Source of the DNA: 2-12-FULL-42-15 sp964196565
GTDB taxonomy: Bacteria > Pseudomonadota > Gammaproteobacteria > Coxiellales > Coxiellaceae
Reading direction: 5' to 3'
DNA length: 16,254 nt
Assembly (NCBI GenBank): GCA_964196565.1
Contig: CAXMUH010000124.1
Span: 1-16,254 of the forward strand
The notes below the pieces were generated by a model that did no database searches, had not been told where the DNA came from, and was given only the letters and a program-made list of their open reading frames with translations. The position numbers were made by a program, and so were the translations under genes. Positions 6,136-13,190 of this stretch are shown piece by piece; the first letter of the stretch is position 1; each line of letters begins with the position of its first letter.

Positions 6136-7257
6136 GTCGTAGTCTTCATTGAGAGGCTTATCCTCTTGCTTTTCTAACAAAGATTCATACAATGGCAATT
6201 GTGGTGTGAAAATACTTTTTGTTAACACCATCATATTTTTATAAGAAAAAACCCGTTCAATAAAAAGCGAGCTTGATGAAAGTAGAGTGGCAATTAAAAA
6301 GCTATACCAGCTTTTTGGCTGCAGTGAAATATCCGCGCCAAGTTTTTCCAATAAATTCAAGTTAACACGAAAATAGGCAGTAAAGATAAAAAACAGATAG
6401 GCAGTTCCAACAACTTGATGGCTGTGTAACAGGCAGCGCGCTTTTGGTGGGAAGTTATTGATATGCTGTGTTACTTTTTTAAAATGACGACCACCGGAAA
6501 AATATTGGTAGCACTCAAGGCTTTTAGATAAGCCAAACATGATGGCCGTCAGTATTGCAATGAGATAAGTTAAACCATCTTTGGTAGCAGGTGAAAAATC
6601 TTTTGCGATCGGCATAACGTTAAGGGCTTCTTCCAGCAAGAAAATCGCTAACGCACCAAAAGAAACTGTGCCCAATGCGGTGCTGCCGAAAGTTTTCCAT
6701 AGGGCAACTTGACGGTAGTTGCTATTGGACTGGTTATTGGGTGAAATCAGTAACTGTGCTAAGTCTCTACCGTTGTTTATCGCGCGCGGCAATGCAAAAT
6801 TAACATAAACGATTCCGAGAGAAATCCAAGTATACATCCACAACATAAGTTGTGGGATGCTAGAGTCTGAATCAGAAATATTTAATAACGCTTTGCTGGC
6901 AACAAAGGCGGCGAAAAAGCTATAGCTTAGAAAGCTTACGCTACCAGTTGCTCCAATACTATAGCCGGTTTTTTTAAATGGAATGACTTCAGAGTTAGTT
7001 GGAATATTGTGTGTTTGGTTTTGTTGATCGGATTTTGAAAAGTAATTCCACAAACTAATTCCGCGGCTAAATATCATAACGTAAGCGAGAGATAGAAAAG
7101 CGGTGGCGCCGATGATTTCAGGAGCGGGCGAGTCTTCATCAGCCGACAAATATTTTAGTAAACTTGATTCGGCGAATACCAGGCTGCCTCCCATCATCAG
7201 AATGCTGCCTGAAAGTGATAAGCCAGTTTTAAGTGCGGTTTTTATATTTTCTAGCAT
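6094..7257 (-). CDS. Polytopic membrane protein of unknown function
   Basis: 387 residues that I do not recognise. It shows about eight hydrophobic helices: near residues 12-30, 45-66, 98-122, 137-155, 188-212, 228-248, 281-302 and 322-340. The C-terminal tail of about 40 residues is hydrophilic and acidic (EKQEDKPLNEDYDATNSHE). Glu appears within or at the edge of several helices (FAESSLL, FLLEEAL), and Ser/Gly are frequent, which could fit a small-solute channel or carrier, though no family motif is visible. AAGGGA lies about ten bases upstream of the ATG. Its last dozen codons (ATNSHESPTGSPS region) are antisense to the displaced 3' copy of the SRAP-like gene. The gene is divergent from the secreted peptidase-like gene. 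Confidence 0.85.
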   Translation of the reverse strand: MLENIKTALKTGLSLSGSILMMGGSLVFAESSLLKYLSADEDSPAPEIIGATAFLSLAYVMIFSRGISLWNYFSKSDQQNQTHNIPTNSEVIPFKKTGYSIGATGSVSFLSYSFFAAFVASKALLNISDSDSSIPQLMLWMYTWISLGIVYVNFALPRAINNGRDLAQLLISPNNQSNSNYRQVALWKTFGSTALGTVSFGALAIFLLEEALNVMPIAKDFSPATKDGLTYLIAILTAIMFGLSKSLECYQYFSGGRHFKKVTQHINNFPPKARCLLHSHQVVGTAYLFFIFTAYFRVNLNLLEKLGADISLQPKSWYSFLIATLLSSSSLFIERVFSYKNMMVLTKSIFTPQLPLYESLLEKQEDKPLNEDYDATNSHESPTGSPS

Positions 7258-7285
7258 AAAAAAAGCTTCCCTTGAATTTCTACTG

Positions 7286-7309
7286 GATCCGGGTTGCCTA
7301 TGATCCGGG
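7286..7309. repeat. Pair of GATCCGGG direct repeats, 16 bp apart
   Basis: GATCCGGG occurs at 7286-7293 and again at 7302-7309, 29-52 bases upstream of the minus-strand membrane-protein start. Two identical 8-mers at a 16-bp period in a divergent promoter region could be an operator, but chance or a decayed repeat is equally possible. Confidence 0.3.
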
Positions 7310-7411
7310 GCGACAGATTTGGTGCTGTATATTGTGTAGGAGATTGTAATTAGAGAACGCGCTTATTGCAAATGACCCGTTTTGTTCATATTCCCTTAAG
7401 AGTATTGTACT

Positions 7412-7440
7412 TTCAATTAAATAGCTTTCATGTTTATAAT
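7412..7440 (+). promoter_or_regulatory. Candidate sigma-70 promoter for the secreted peptidase-like gene
   Basis: A perfect TATAAT (7435-7440) lies about 70 bases before the start codon. The -35 candidate at 17-bp spacing is TTCAAT (7412-7417), which is poor; TG at 7431-7432 is one base off an extended -10. Location suits the gene at 7512. No operator is evident. Confidence 0.4.
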
Positions 7441-7511
7441 AATCTGTTCTGCGCTTATTTCTCTAGCGTTTTCTTTATCATCACATCATTTTAGTAAATA
7501 GGAGTTATTAT

Positions 7512-8531
7512 ATGATGATTAAACTTTTCAAAAAAAACGCCCTAGCATTAAGCGTTAGTATATCCTTGTTGTGTGCATCATCAGCAGCACTTGCTGATGT
7601 TCCGATTTCGATTATGGGGTCACGACCTAAATTATTTACCAGTAGTCTTTCGATTGTTAAAACTCGACGATTAATTATTCAGCATGTTTTGCCGAAGTTA
7701 GATCAATCAAAATATCTTAAAATTCAGGTGAAACCGGTTTACAAAGCTCATGCGCTGCAATATTTTTTGGTTTACCTATTATCTAATCGCACATTTTCAT
7801 TTAAAGTAATGAAAATTAATGTCGATCAGCAAATGAATTTTATGTCCATGGTGTCGCATTATAAAAAGCCTGCGCGAGCACCAACGCCAATTGACGATCG
7901 TATTGAGCCGGAAGAAGATTTAAGGCCAGGTCATTGCCCAAGTCAGGTGATCGATTTTGTGGTTGCGAGTCCGCTTTATAGTGAGATTCCAACAACAAAA
8001 GCGGCATTAGATAATATCGCAATGTTGGCACAAGACAAAGGTTATCATGTGATGAAGCTGTATGATCAAGATGCCACTGTGCAAAGCTATAAAAATTATT
8101 TAAGCTGCTCAAACTTGCGTGGCTTTTTTAGCATAGCTCATGGCGTACCCGATGAGATTTTATTAGATGATGGCGTTTTAACGGCGAACTACTTTGAACA
8201 GTTTCATATGAATAAAACCAAAGCGATGAGCAATGCCGTGGTTGAATTTAATTCTTGCGACGTTTTTAATGTACCGCTTTCGGTTGATATGATTAATTTT
8301 GCTGGTGCTAAACAATTTATCGGTGGCAACACTTCTTTAGTTATTGGCGACTCGGAAAACGCGAGCAATTGTTTTTGGACTGAAGCATTAATGGGAAATG
8401 ATTTAGCCACGGCACTGGAGAGTTGTGAAAATACTTATGACCATAGTGACAATGGCTTTGGTTACGGTCGTGATATTTTTGCGATTGGGGGGTTTGGTAA
8501 AGATACTTTGGGAGCGCCGTTAGAAATATAG
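7512..8531 (+). CDS. Secreted putative clan CD (caspase/gingipain-like) cysteine peptidase
   Basis: 339 residues with a clear Sec signal peptide (MIKLFKKN, then a hydrophobic core, likely cut after ALA at residue 28). An N-terminal region of about 110 residues has no recognised motif. It is followed by a Pro-rich, acidic linker (about 119-140) and a C-terminal domain. In that domain a hydrophobic strand runs into His210-Gly211 (GFFSIAHGVPDE...LDDGVLT), and about 38 residues later another hydrophobic strand runs into Cys249 (AVVEFNSCD). This is the His-Gly then Cys pattern of clan CD peptidases (caspases, legumain, gingipain, C80). Further Cys residues (142, 199, 287, 305) could form disulfides in the periplasm or outside the cell. 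GGAG lies seven bases before the ATG. Family membership is inferred from the motif spacing; an inactive homologue or another alpha/beta fold is possible. Confidence 0.82.
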   Translation: MMIKLFKKNALALSVSISLLCASSAALADVPISIMGSRPKLFTSSLSIVKTRRLIIQHVLPKLDQSKYLKIQVKPVYKAHALQYFLVYLLSNRTFSFKVMKINVDQQMNFMSMVSHYKKPARAPTPIDDRIEPEEDLRPGHCPSQVIDFVVASPLYSEIPTTKAALDNIAMLAQDKGYHVMKLYDQDATVQSYKNYLSCSNLRGFFSIAHGVPDEILLDDGVLTANYFEQFHMNKTKAMSNAVVEFNSCDVFNVPLSVDMINFAGAKQFIGGNTSLVIGDSENASNCFWTEALMGNDLATALESCENTYDHSDNGFGYGRDIFAIGGFGKDTLGAPLEI

Positions 8532-8560
8532 AAAAAACCTGGCCAACCGACACGCGCCTG

Positions 8561-8579
8561 CCCTCTGCGAAGCCGAGGG
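8561..8579. repeat. Near-perfect hairpin (CCCTC...GAGGG), possible REP-like element or terminator
   Basis: CCCTCTGCGAAGCCGAGGG folds as CCCTC, one mismatch, GC, loop GAA, GC and GAGGG. It lies 30 bases after the peptidase-like stop, within a GC-richer patch (about 8537-8600). No T-run follows, so it is not a classical Rho-independent terminator. It may stabilise the mRNA 3' end or be a small palindromic repeat. Confidence 0.5.
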
Positions 8580-8651
8580 ATCTATTGACTAGGGCCTGCG
8601 GGCTATATGCTATATTTATTAGTGTCAATAATAATAAGGGTTGGTAATATC

Positions 8652-9065
8652 ATGAAGTCACTGATATTATTCCCAATTATTTTATTAGCTGTGGCTAATA
8701 GCGCTATGGCATGCACTACTGTAACAGTGAACAACCACGCAAATCATCAGGTTCAAGTGGTATGGGCTGCATGGGGTTGTGCGGGAGTATCAGATCATCA
8801 TGGTTTAGTATGTGAGAGTAAAAATGTAGCTGCTAGGTCATCAGCAAGTTACGATTTCAATTGGGGAACAACAGCGCCGACGGTCTATGTTGGTGTAAAA
8901 CAAACTGTCTATGATCACTATAATGTACAATACTGGCCATATCGATATCATGGCGGAAAATTTCAATTGTATTACTCTTTTGGCGGCACACCATCGATTT
9001 GGTGTGACAACCACTACACAATCGATTTTACTCAAGCGCACTATGATTCAAGCTATAATGATTAA
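8652..9065 (+). CDS. Small secreted Cys-, His- and aromatic-rich protein, unknown function
   Basis: 137 residues with a signal peptide (MKSLILFPIILLAVANSAMA, cut before Cys21; the -3 to -1 residues AMA fit signal peptidase I, and the lipobox is poor). The mature part has four Cys (21, 43, 54, 118), suggesting two disulfides. It has many Tyr/Trp and eight His, with alternating polar and hydrophobic runs typical of a small beta-sandwich (TTVTVNNHANHQVQVVWAAWGC; PTVYVGVKQTVYD). The pattern faintly recalls thaumatin-like folds, but I do not claim that. I prefer the ATG at 8652 over the in-frame ATG at 8607, because the signal peptide begins exactly there and AAGGG (8636-8640) precedes it. It lies 120 bases after the peptidase-like gene, and both products are exported. 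Confidence 0.85.
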   Translation: MKSLILFPIILLAVANSAMACTTVTVNNHANHQVQVVWAAWGCAGVSDHHGLVCESKNVAARSSASYDFNWGTTAPTVYVGVKQTVYDHYNVQYWPYRYHGGKFQLYYSFGGTPSIWCDNHYTIDFTQAHYDSSYND

Positions 9066-9097
9066 TGGATTTTAACGGTGATCTTCCCTGGCCGGTG

Positions 9098-9114
9098 TTA
9101 TCAAACTGTGATAA
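9098..9114. terminator. Weak hairpin between convergent genes
   Basis: TTATCA, loop AACTG, TGATAA: a 6-bp perfect stem in the 52-base gap between the secreted-protein stop and the spmB-like stop. The stem is AT-rich and no clear T-run follows on either strand, so bidirectional termination is only a suggestion. Confidence 0.3.
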
Positions 9115-9117
9115 ACA

Positions 9118-9651
9118 TTATACCAGCTGTAAAACCACAACCGCTGCAATAACACCAATAAAATCGGCAAATAACCCGCACGCAATGGCATAACGAGTTT
9201 TACGAATGGCTACCGCGCCAAAATAAATCGCGATAACATAAAAAGTGGTTTCGGTGCTGCCCATCATCGTAGCACCTAGATGAGCGATGTAGGAGTCGCC
9301 GCCATAATGATGTGCAAGCTCTGCTAAAATGCCATTGGAGGCACTGCCAGAAAAAGGTCGAATTAACGCTAATGGTAATACTTGTTGCGGAAAGCCGATG
9401 CTATTTAATATTGGCCCGAGTCCATGTGCTAGCAGTGTAAATCCACCGGCGGCACGGAACATTCCAATCGCTACTAAAATAGCAATTAATGAGGGAATAA
9501 TTTTTACTGAGATATGAAAGCCATCTTTTGCGCCATTGACAAAAGATTCAAAAATATTGACTCGACGCAGCATGGCAACTAACGGAATGCCGACAATAAA
9601 ACTTAAAAAAATCCAGTTTGAAATGCTGCTAGTTAAGTTTTGCCAGGTCAT
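9118..9651 (-). CDS. spmB: SpmB-type nucleoside-recognition (Gate) domain membrane protein
   Basis: 177 residues, close to the 178 of Bacillus subtilis SpmB. It shows the family pattern: FVNGAKDGFHISVKIIPSLIAILVAIGMFRAAGG (about 37-70), PLALIRPFSGSASNGILAEL and YIAHLGATMMGSTETTFYVIAIYFGAVAIRKTRYA. About four to five TM helices. Its ATG overlaps the stop of the preceding gene (ATGA), with AAAGGAG inside that gene's end, so the pair is translationally coupled. In Bacillus, SpmA/SpmB are needed for spore-core dehydration. In non-spore-forming proteobacteria the pair is common and its transport role is unsettled. Nothing else in the window suggests sporulation. Confidence 0.93.
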   Translation of the reverse strand: MTWQNLTSSISNWIFLSFIVGIPLVAMLRRVNIFESFVNGAKDGFHISVKIIPSLIAILVAIGMFRAAGGFTLLAHGLGPILNSIGFPQQVLPLALIRPFSGSASNGILAELAHHYGGDSYIAHLGATMMGSTETTFYVIAIYFGAVAIRKTRYAIACGLFADFIGVIAAVVVLQLV

Positions 9652-10256
9652 AACGACTCCTTTAAAGCACTTTGCTGAAAAAAGTTAAAGCGTGAAAAAA
9701 ACTTCGCTGCACTGATTCCAGCAATCGAAGAGCAAAGTGTGGCGATTAATGCGGGCACAATAATGCATGTGGGGTTGTGCGCGCCATTAGCGCTTAAAAT
9801 GGCAATTGCCGTGGCAGGAATTATTTGCACGCTCGAAGTATTAATGGCGAGAAACATGCACATGGCATCGGTTGCGACGCCAGGGCGTGGATTTAATTTT
9901 TCAAGTTGTTCCATTGCGCGTAAGCCAAATGGGGTCGCGGCATTACCCAGACCAATCATATTGGCTGAAATATTGAGTACCATAGCACTCATCGCTGGAT
10001 GTTCTGCAGGCACATCGGGAAATAAGCGTCGCATAATGGGTTTAATCAGCCGACTGATAACCCGAATAATTCCGGCATCTTCTGCAACTCGCATTAAACC
10101 AAGCCATAGAGCCATAACGCCTACCAGTCCAAGCGCAATGCCAACAGCCGTTTTTGCAGAATTGGTTACCGCTAGAACCACAGCGGGTAGGGTGTGTTCA
10201 TAACAACCGATAATGACGGCGGCGAGCATTAAGCCGAGCCAGATAAAATTTAACAT
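9648..10256 (-). CDS. spmA: SpmA-type nucleoside-recognition (Gate) domain membrane protein
   Basis: 202 residues from the chosen ATG at 10256 (MLNFIWLGLMLAAVIIG), which is the typical SpmA N-terminus. AGGAAG lies about seven bases upstream. An in-frame ATG at 10310 would add 18 hydrophilic residues with no family support. Family features: a Gate domain with AKTAVGIALGLVGVMALWLGLMRVAEDAG, then NMIGLGNAATPFGLRAMEQL and MFLAINTSSVQIIPATAIAILSANG, and about five TM helices. It is the first gene of the spmA-spmB pair, divergent from the MFS gene, with 166 bases between the two start codons for both promoters. Several TATAAT-like sequences lie near 10311-10325, but no convincing -35 box. Confidence 0.92.
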   Translation of the reverse strand: MLNFIWLGLMLAAVIIGCYEHTLPAVVLAVTNSAKTAVGIALGLVGVMALWLGLMRVAEDAGIIRVISRLIKPIMRRLFPDVPAEHPAMSAMVLNISANMIGLGNAATPFGLRAMEQLEKLNPRPGVATDAMCMFLAINTSSVQIIPATAIAILSANGAHNPTCIIVPALIATLCSSIAGISAAKFFSRFNFFQQSALKESL

Positions 10257-10422
10257 GGTTAACTTCCTGTTGATTGGCGTGTAATCCCTTTGTTGGGAAG
10301 TGATGCGCATAATATAACATTATACAACGGTTGCATTCTTTAATATGAAGACTACAATGTTACGATAATTTTTGCTCAATCAGCATTTGAATTTTTTATA
10401 AACAATAGTCTCGGTGTAGATC

Positions 10423-11685
10423 ATGGAAAATGCAAAATCTGCTCAACCTTTGAGCAAATGGAAGGCAGTACTTTCTTATATCATTGTTGCCTTATTTTTA
10501 TTTTTTGAAATGGGGGTTCAAGTTTCACCTAGCGTGATGACGAGCCACCTGATGCATGACCTAACCCTCGGTGCATTTGGTTTGGGTTTAATGTCTGGGT
10601 TTTATTTTTATACCTATACGCTTATGCAGATTCCATCGGGTCTGTTGTTCGATCGCTTTCGACCGCGTTATGTAATTTCTGTTGCAATTATTGTTTGTTC
10701 ATTAGGATGTTTGGCTTTTGGTTTGTCGACCAATATTTATTTAGGCTCATTGGCGCGAATGTTAATGGGATTTGGCTCGGCATTTGCCTTTATTGCAGTA
10801 TTGGTGGTGACGGCGGATTTATTTGCCAGTAAATATTTTGCTTTTATTACTGGGATTACGCAAACGCTGGCAGCGCTTGGTGCCATGTCTGGACAGATGC
10901 CGTTGAGTTATGCCGTTTCGCATTTGGGTTGGCGCCACACCATGTTTATGTTGGCGATTATTGGATTCGCTTTGGCAATTTTTGTGTGGTTGGTATTAAA
11001 CTATAAAAAAGATGTGCTGCCAAAATGTCAAAACCCAGTAAAACAAAGTGTAAAGCACCGCTTTGCTGATATTCTTTTTAACAGACAGACTTGGTTTGTT
11101 GCACTTTATGCGTGCTTGTTATGGGCGCCGATGTCAGGTTTTGCATCGTTATGGGGAGTACCATTTTTAGAGCACGTTTATCATCTTTCAAATTCAACCG
11201 CAGCATTAGTGTGCTCGATGATGTGGTTAGGTTTAGCTGTTGCCAGTCCGCTTTTGGGTTGGGCCTCAACCAGTCTGCGCACTCGGGTGTGGCCATTAGC
11301 CTTTAGCGCTTTAGCTGGAGTAATTGCATTTGGTTTGATGTTGCTTTTTAATATAACTTCTACCGGCTGGCTAATTGTGCTCGTATTTGTGAGTGGTGCA
11401 GCCTGTGCTGGTCAAGCGCTTAGCTTTACTGTTATTAAAGAAAATAACAACGCAGGGCAGCGCGCTACCGCGATTGCTTTTAATAATATGGCTGTGGTTA
11501 TTTCCGGTGCAATTTTTCAGCCTGTATTAGGAAAGCTGTTAGACTTTCACTGTAATGCGAATACCCGCGCATTGGCGACTTGTCAGTCACATCATTATCG
11601 GATGAGTATGTTGTTAATTTTCGGTGCTTATGTGGTAGCATATATTATCGCTCAGTTTTTTATTAAAGAGAGTTACAAAAAGTAA
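10423..11685 (+). CDS. MFS transporter, Pht-like (phagosomal/amino-acid transporter type)
   Basis: 420 residues with 12 predicted TM helices, an inner-membrane carrier. The N-terminal portion, FFEMGVQVSPSVMTSHLMHDL then GLGLMSGFYFYTYTLMQIPSGLLFDRFRPR, is the pattern of the Legionella/Coxiella Pht family, including MFS motif A between TM2 and TM3 (GLLFDRFRPR). A later GWRHTMF segment (TM5-TM6) and a central cytoplasmic loop rich in Lys/Gln are also standard. Pht proteins import amino acids or nucleosides in intracellular bacteria; the actual solute here cannot be told. The aminotransferase gene follows after 12 bases, so the two form an operon and the solute may be an amino acid. The Shine-Dalgarno is poor (GTGTAGATC). 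Confidence 0.88.
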   Translation: MENAKSAQPLSKWKAVLSYIIVALFLFFEMGVQVSPSVMTSHLMHDLTLGAFGLGLMSGFYFYTYTLMQIPSGLLFDRFRPRYVISVAIIVCSLGCLAFGLSTNIYLGSLARMLMGFGSAFAFIAVLVVTADLFASKYFAFITGITQTLAALGAMSGQMPLSYAVSHLGWRHTMFMLAIIGFALAIFVWLVLNYKKDVLPKCQNPVKQSVKHRFADILFNRQTWFVALYACLLWAPMSGFASLWGVPFLEHVYHLSNSTAALVCSMMWLGLAVASPLLGWASTSLRTRVWPLAFSALAGVIAFGLMLLFNITSTGWLIVLVFVSGAACAGQALSFTVIKENNNAGQRATAIAFNNMAVVISGAIFQPVLGKLLDFHCNANTRALATCQSHHYRMSMLLIFGAYVVAYIIAQFFIKESYKK

Positions 11686-11697
11686 GAGGAAAATTTT

Positions 11698-12852
11698 ATG
11701 TTTAAGCCAAGTGAAATTACTAAGAACTTATCCCAATCGGCTATTCGCGCCGCAAGTACGCGTTGCGCCGCGAAAAAAGGCTTTAATCTGGGGCAGGGTT
11801 TAAGTGAAATGCCAGTCGATCCATTAATAAAGCAAGCCGCAGCAGATGCTATTAATGCAGACCACAATCAATATGCAGCTTGTGAAGGTTATTATCCACT
11901 GCGTGAAAAAATCGCTCATAAGATGGCAACCTACAACGGGATTAACATTAACCCAGAAAAAGAAATTGTGGTAACCAGTGGTGCGACTGGGGCTTTTGTA
12001 TTGGCAATATCGGTTTTATTAAATCCACTTGATGAAGTCATTGTGTTTGAGCCTTTTTATGGGTATCACACCAATATCATTAAACTGTTTAAGGGTGTGG
12101 TTAAAGGCGTTAAAATTAATTTAGAAGATTTTTCGTTTGATATGGATGAACTTAAAGCCGCCGTAACTGATAAAACCAAAGCGATTGTAATTTGTACTCC
12201 GGCAAATCCTTGTGGTAAAGTTTTCACCCTGAAAGAATTGGAAGCGATCGGTGATCTGGCTAAGCAAAAAGATTTATTTGTGATTGCTGACGAAATTTAT
12301 GAATATATTTTATATCCAGGTTATAAGCACATTTCTTTAGCCAGTTTAAAAGACTTCAAAGATCGTACTTTAACGATTTCTGGCTTTTCAAAAACCTACA
12401 GCATGACTGGCTGGCGTTTGGGTTATATCACCGGGCCAGAAGAAGTCGTGGAAAAAATGGCACTAGCGAATGATTTATTGTATGTGTGCCCTGCAACACC
12501 ACTACAACATGCAGTGGTTAAAGCATTTGATTTGCCTCCCAGTTACTATGACAACATTCGCAGCGTTTATCTTGCCAATCGTGATTGTGTGGTTGAAGGT
12601 TTAGAAAAAGTAGGCTTTAAATGTTATGTCCCACAAGGCGCATATTATTTGCTGGCCGATATTGGTAGCACCCGATTTAAAGATTGTAATGAAGTTTTTC
12701 ATGGTTTGCTTGATAAGGCCAACGTTGCTGTGGTGCCGGGCAGCGCATTTTATTTAAATCCAGAAGACGGTAAATCCATTTTTCGTGTGTGTTTTGGGTT
12801 GGAGCCAGAGCGGTTGGCTGAGGCCATCACTTACATTCAGGCTGTTATGTAG
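11698..12852 (+). CDS. PLP-dependent aminotransferase, class I/II (fold type I)
   Basis: 384 residues, full length for the family. PLP-site residues are all visible: SGATGAF (94-100) for the phosphate and ring environment, NPCGK (170-174) with Asn170, ADEIYEY (197-203) with Asp198 and Tyr201, and SGFSKTYSMTGWRLGY (228-243) with the Schiff-base Lys232 and Arg240. The RVCFG near the end carries the substrate-carboxylate Arg. The N-terminal FNLGQGLSEMPVD replaces the usual L..GEPDF type, which fits the methionine/kynurenine/aspartate-like Iα-Iγ groups but does not fix the substrate. AGAGGA precedes the ATG by 7-8 bases. It is the second gene of the MFS operon; inferred role is transamination of the imported amino acid. 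Confidence 0.93.
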   Translation: MFKPSEITKNLSQSAIRAASTRCAAKKGFNLGQGLSEMPVDPLIKQAAADAINADHNQYAACEGYYPLREKIAHKMATYNGININPEKEIVVTSGATGAFVLAISVLLNPLDEVIVFEPFYGYHTNIIKLFKGVVKGVKINLEDFSFDMDELKAAVTDKTKAIVICTPANPCGKVFTLKELEAIGDLAKQKDLFVIADEIYEYILYPGYKHISLASLKDFKDRTLTISGFSKTYSMTGWRLGYITGPEEVVEKMALANDLLYVCPATPLQHAVVKAFDLPPSYYDNIRSVYLANRDCVVEGLEKVGFKCYVPQGAYYLLADIGSTRFKDCNEVFHGLLDKANVAVVPGSAFYLNPEDGKSIFRVCFGLEPERLAEAITYIQAVM

Positions 12853-13079
12853 CTTATTGCGGTTTCATTTACGCATAGCAAATCAGTAGCTATGTAGTAT
12901 CGCTTATTTTCCAAAAGCATATTGGAAAAGATCAACATCTTAGTTTAAAAGATCGAGAGTATCATTGTGCTCACTGCAATAATAAACAAGATCGTGATTT
13001 TAATGCAGCCATTAACTTATGTCATCTTTTAAATACCGACAGCTCCTTGGGAATTTACGCCTTGGGACAAGACGGCAAT

Positions 13080-13103
13080 GTGACGATTCATTAGAATTAT
13101 CAC
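13080..13103. repeat. Hairpin in the tnpB remnant (GTGA..ATTC / GAAT..TCAC)
   Basis: GTGA, a 2-base bulge, ATTC, loop ATTA, GAAT, a 2-base bulge, TCAC. It falls at the 3' end of the tnpB remnant, the place from which guide (omega) RNAs of TnpB elements are transcribed. That link is by position only. Confidence 0.4.
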
Positions 13104-13135
13104 AACCAGCTTGGAGGAAAAAGGAATATAACGTC

Positions 13136-13159
13136 AAACCTAAAACTATGAGTAGGTTT
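13136..13159. repeat. Hairpin at the tnpB stop (AAACCTA/TAGGTTT), possible IS right-end palindrome
   Basis: Perfect 7-bp stem (13136-13142 with 13153-13159), 10-base loop, ending six bases before the tnpB-frame stop. IS200/IS605 elements carry subterminal imperfect palindromes recognised by TnpA and used as part of the omega RNA scaffold. The right boundary of the old element is probably within the following 10-30 bases. Confidence 0.5.
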
Positions 13160-13190
13160 GAGTAAGTTTATAGGAGCGGTCACTATACTC

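Larger units (their letters stand above)
12909..13165 (+). pseudogene. tnpB: TnpB (IS200/IS605 OrfB) C-terminal remnant, frameshifted
   Basis: In one frame from about 12921 the DNA reads LSLKDREYHCAHCNN, then KQDRDFNAAINL. This is the TnpB zinc-finger half plus the DRD.NAAINL motif holding the last RuvC aspartate. That frame stops at the TAG at 13091-13093. The expected C-terminus continues in another frame (QPAWRKKEYNVKP then MSRFE, ending at TAA 13163-13165), so there is a frameshift. Everything upstream of the zinc finger, including the first Cys pair and the RuvC-I/II motifs, is missing. No TnpA (Y1) gene lies nearby. It is a dead fragment of about 85 codons, left after deletion of the 5' part. 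Confidence 0.85.

Noticed and set aside
8607..8651. Upstream ATG for the small secreted protein
   Set aside because: It would place 15 residues before a well-formed signal peptide; the ribosome site and signal peptide favour 8652.
10257..10310. Upstream ATG for the spmA-like gene
   Set aside because: It adds a hydrophilic extension absent from the family; AGGAAG precedes the ATG at 10256.
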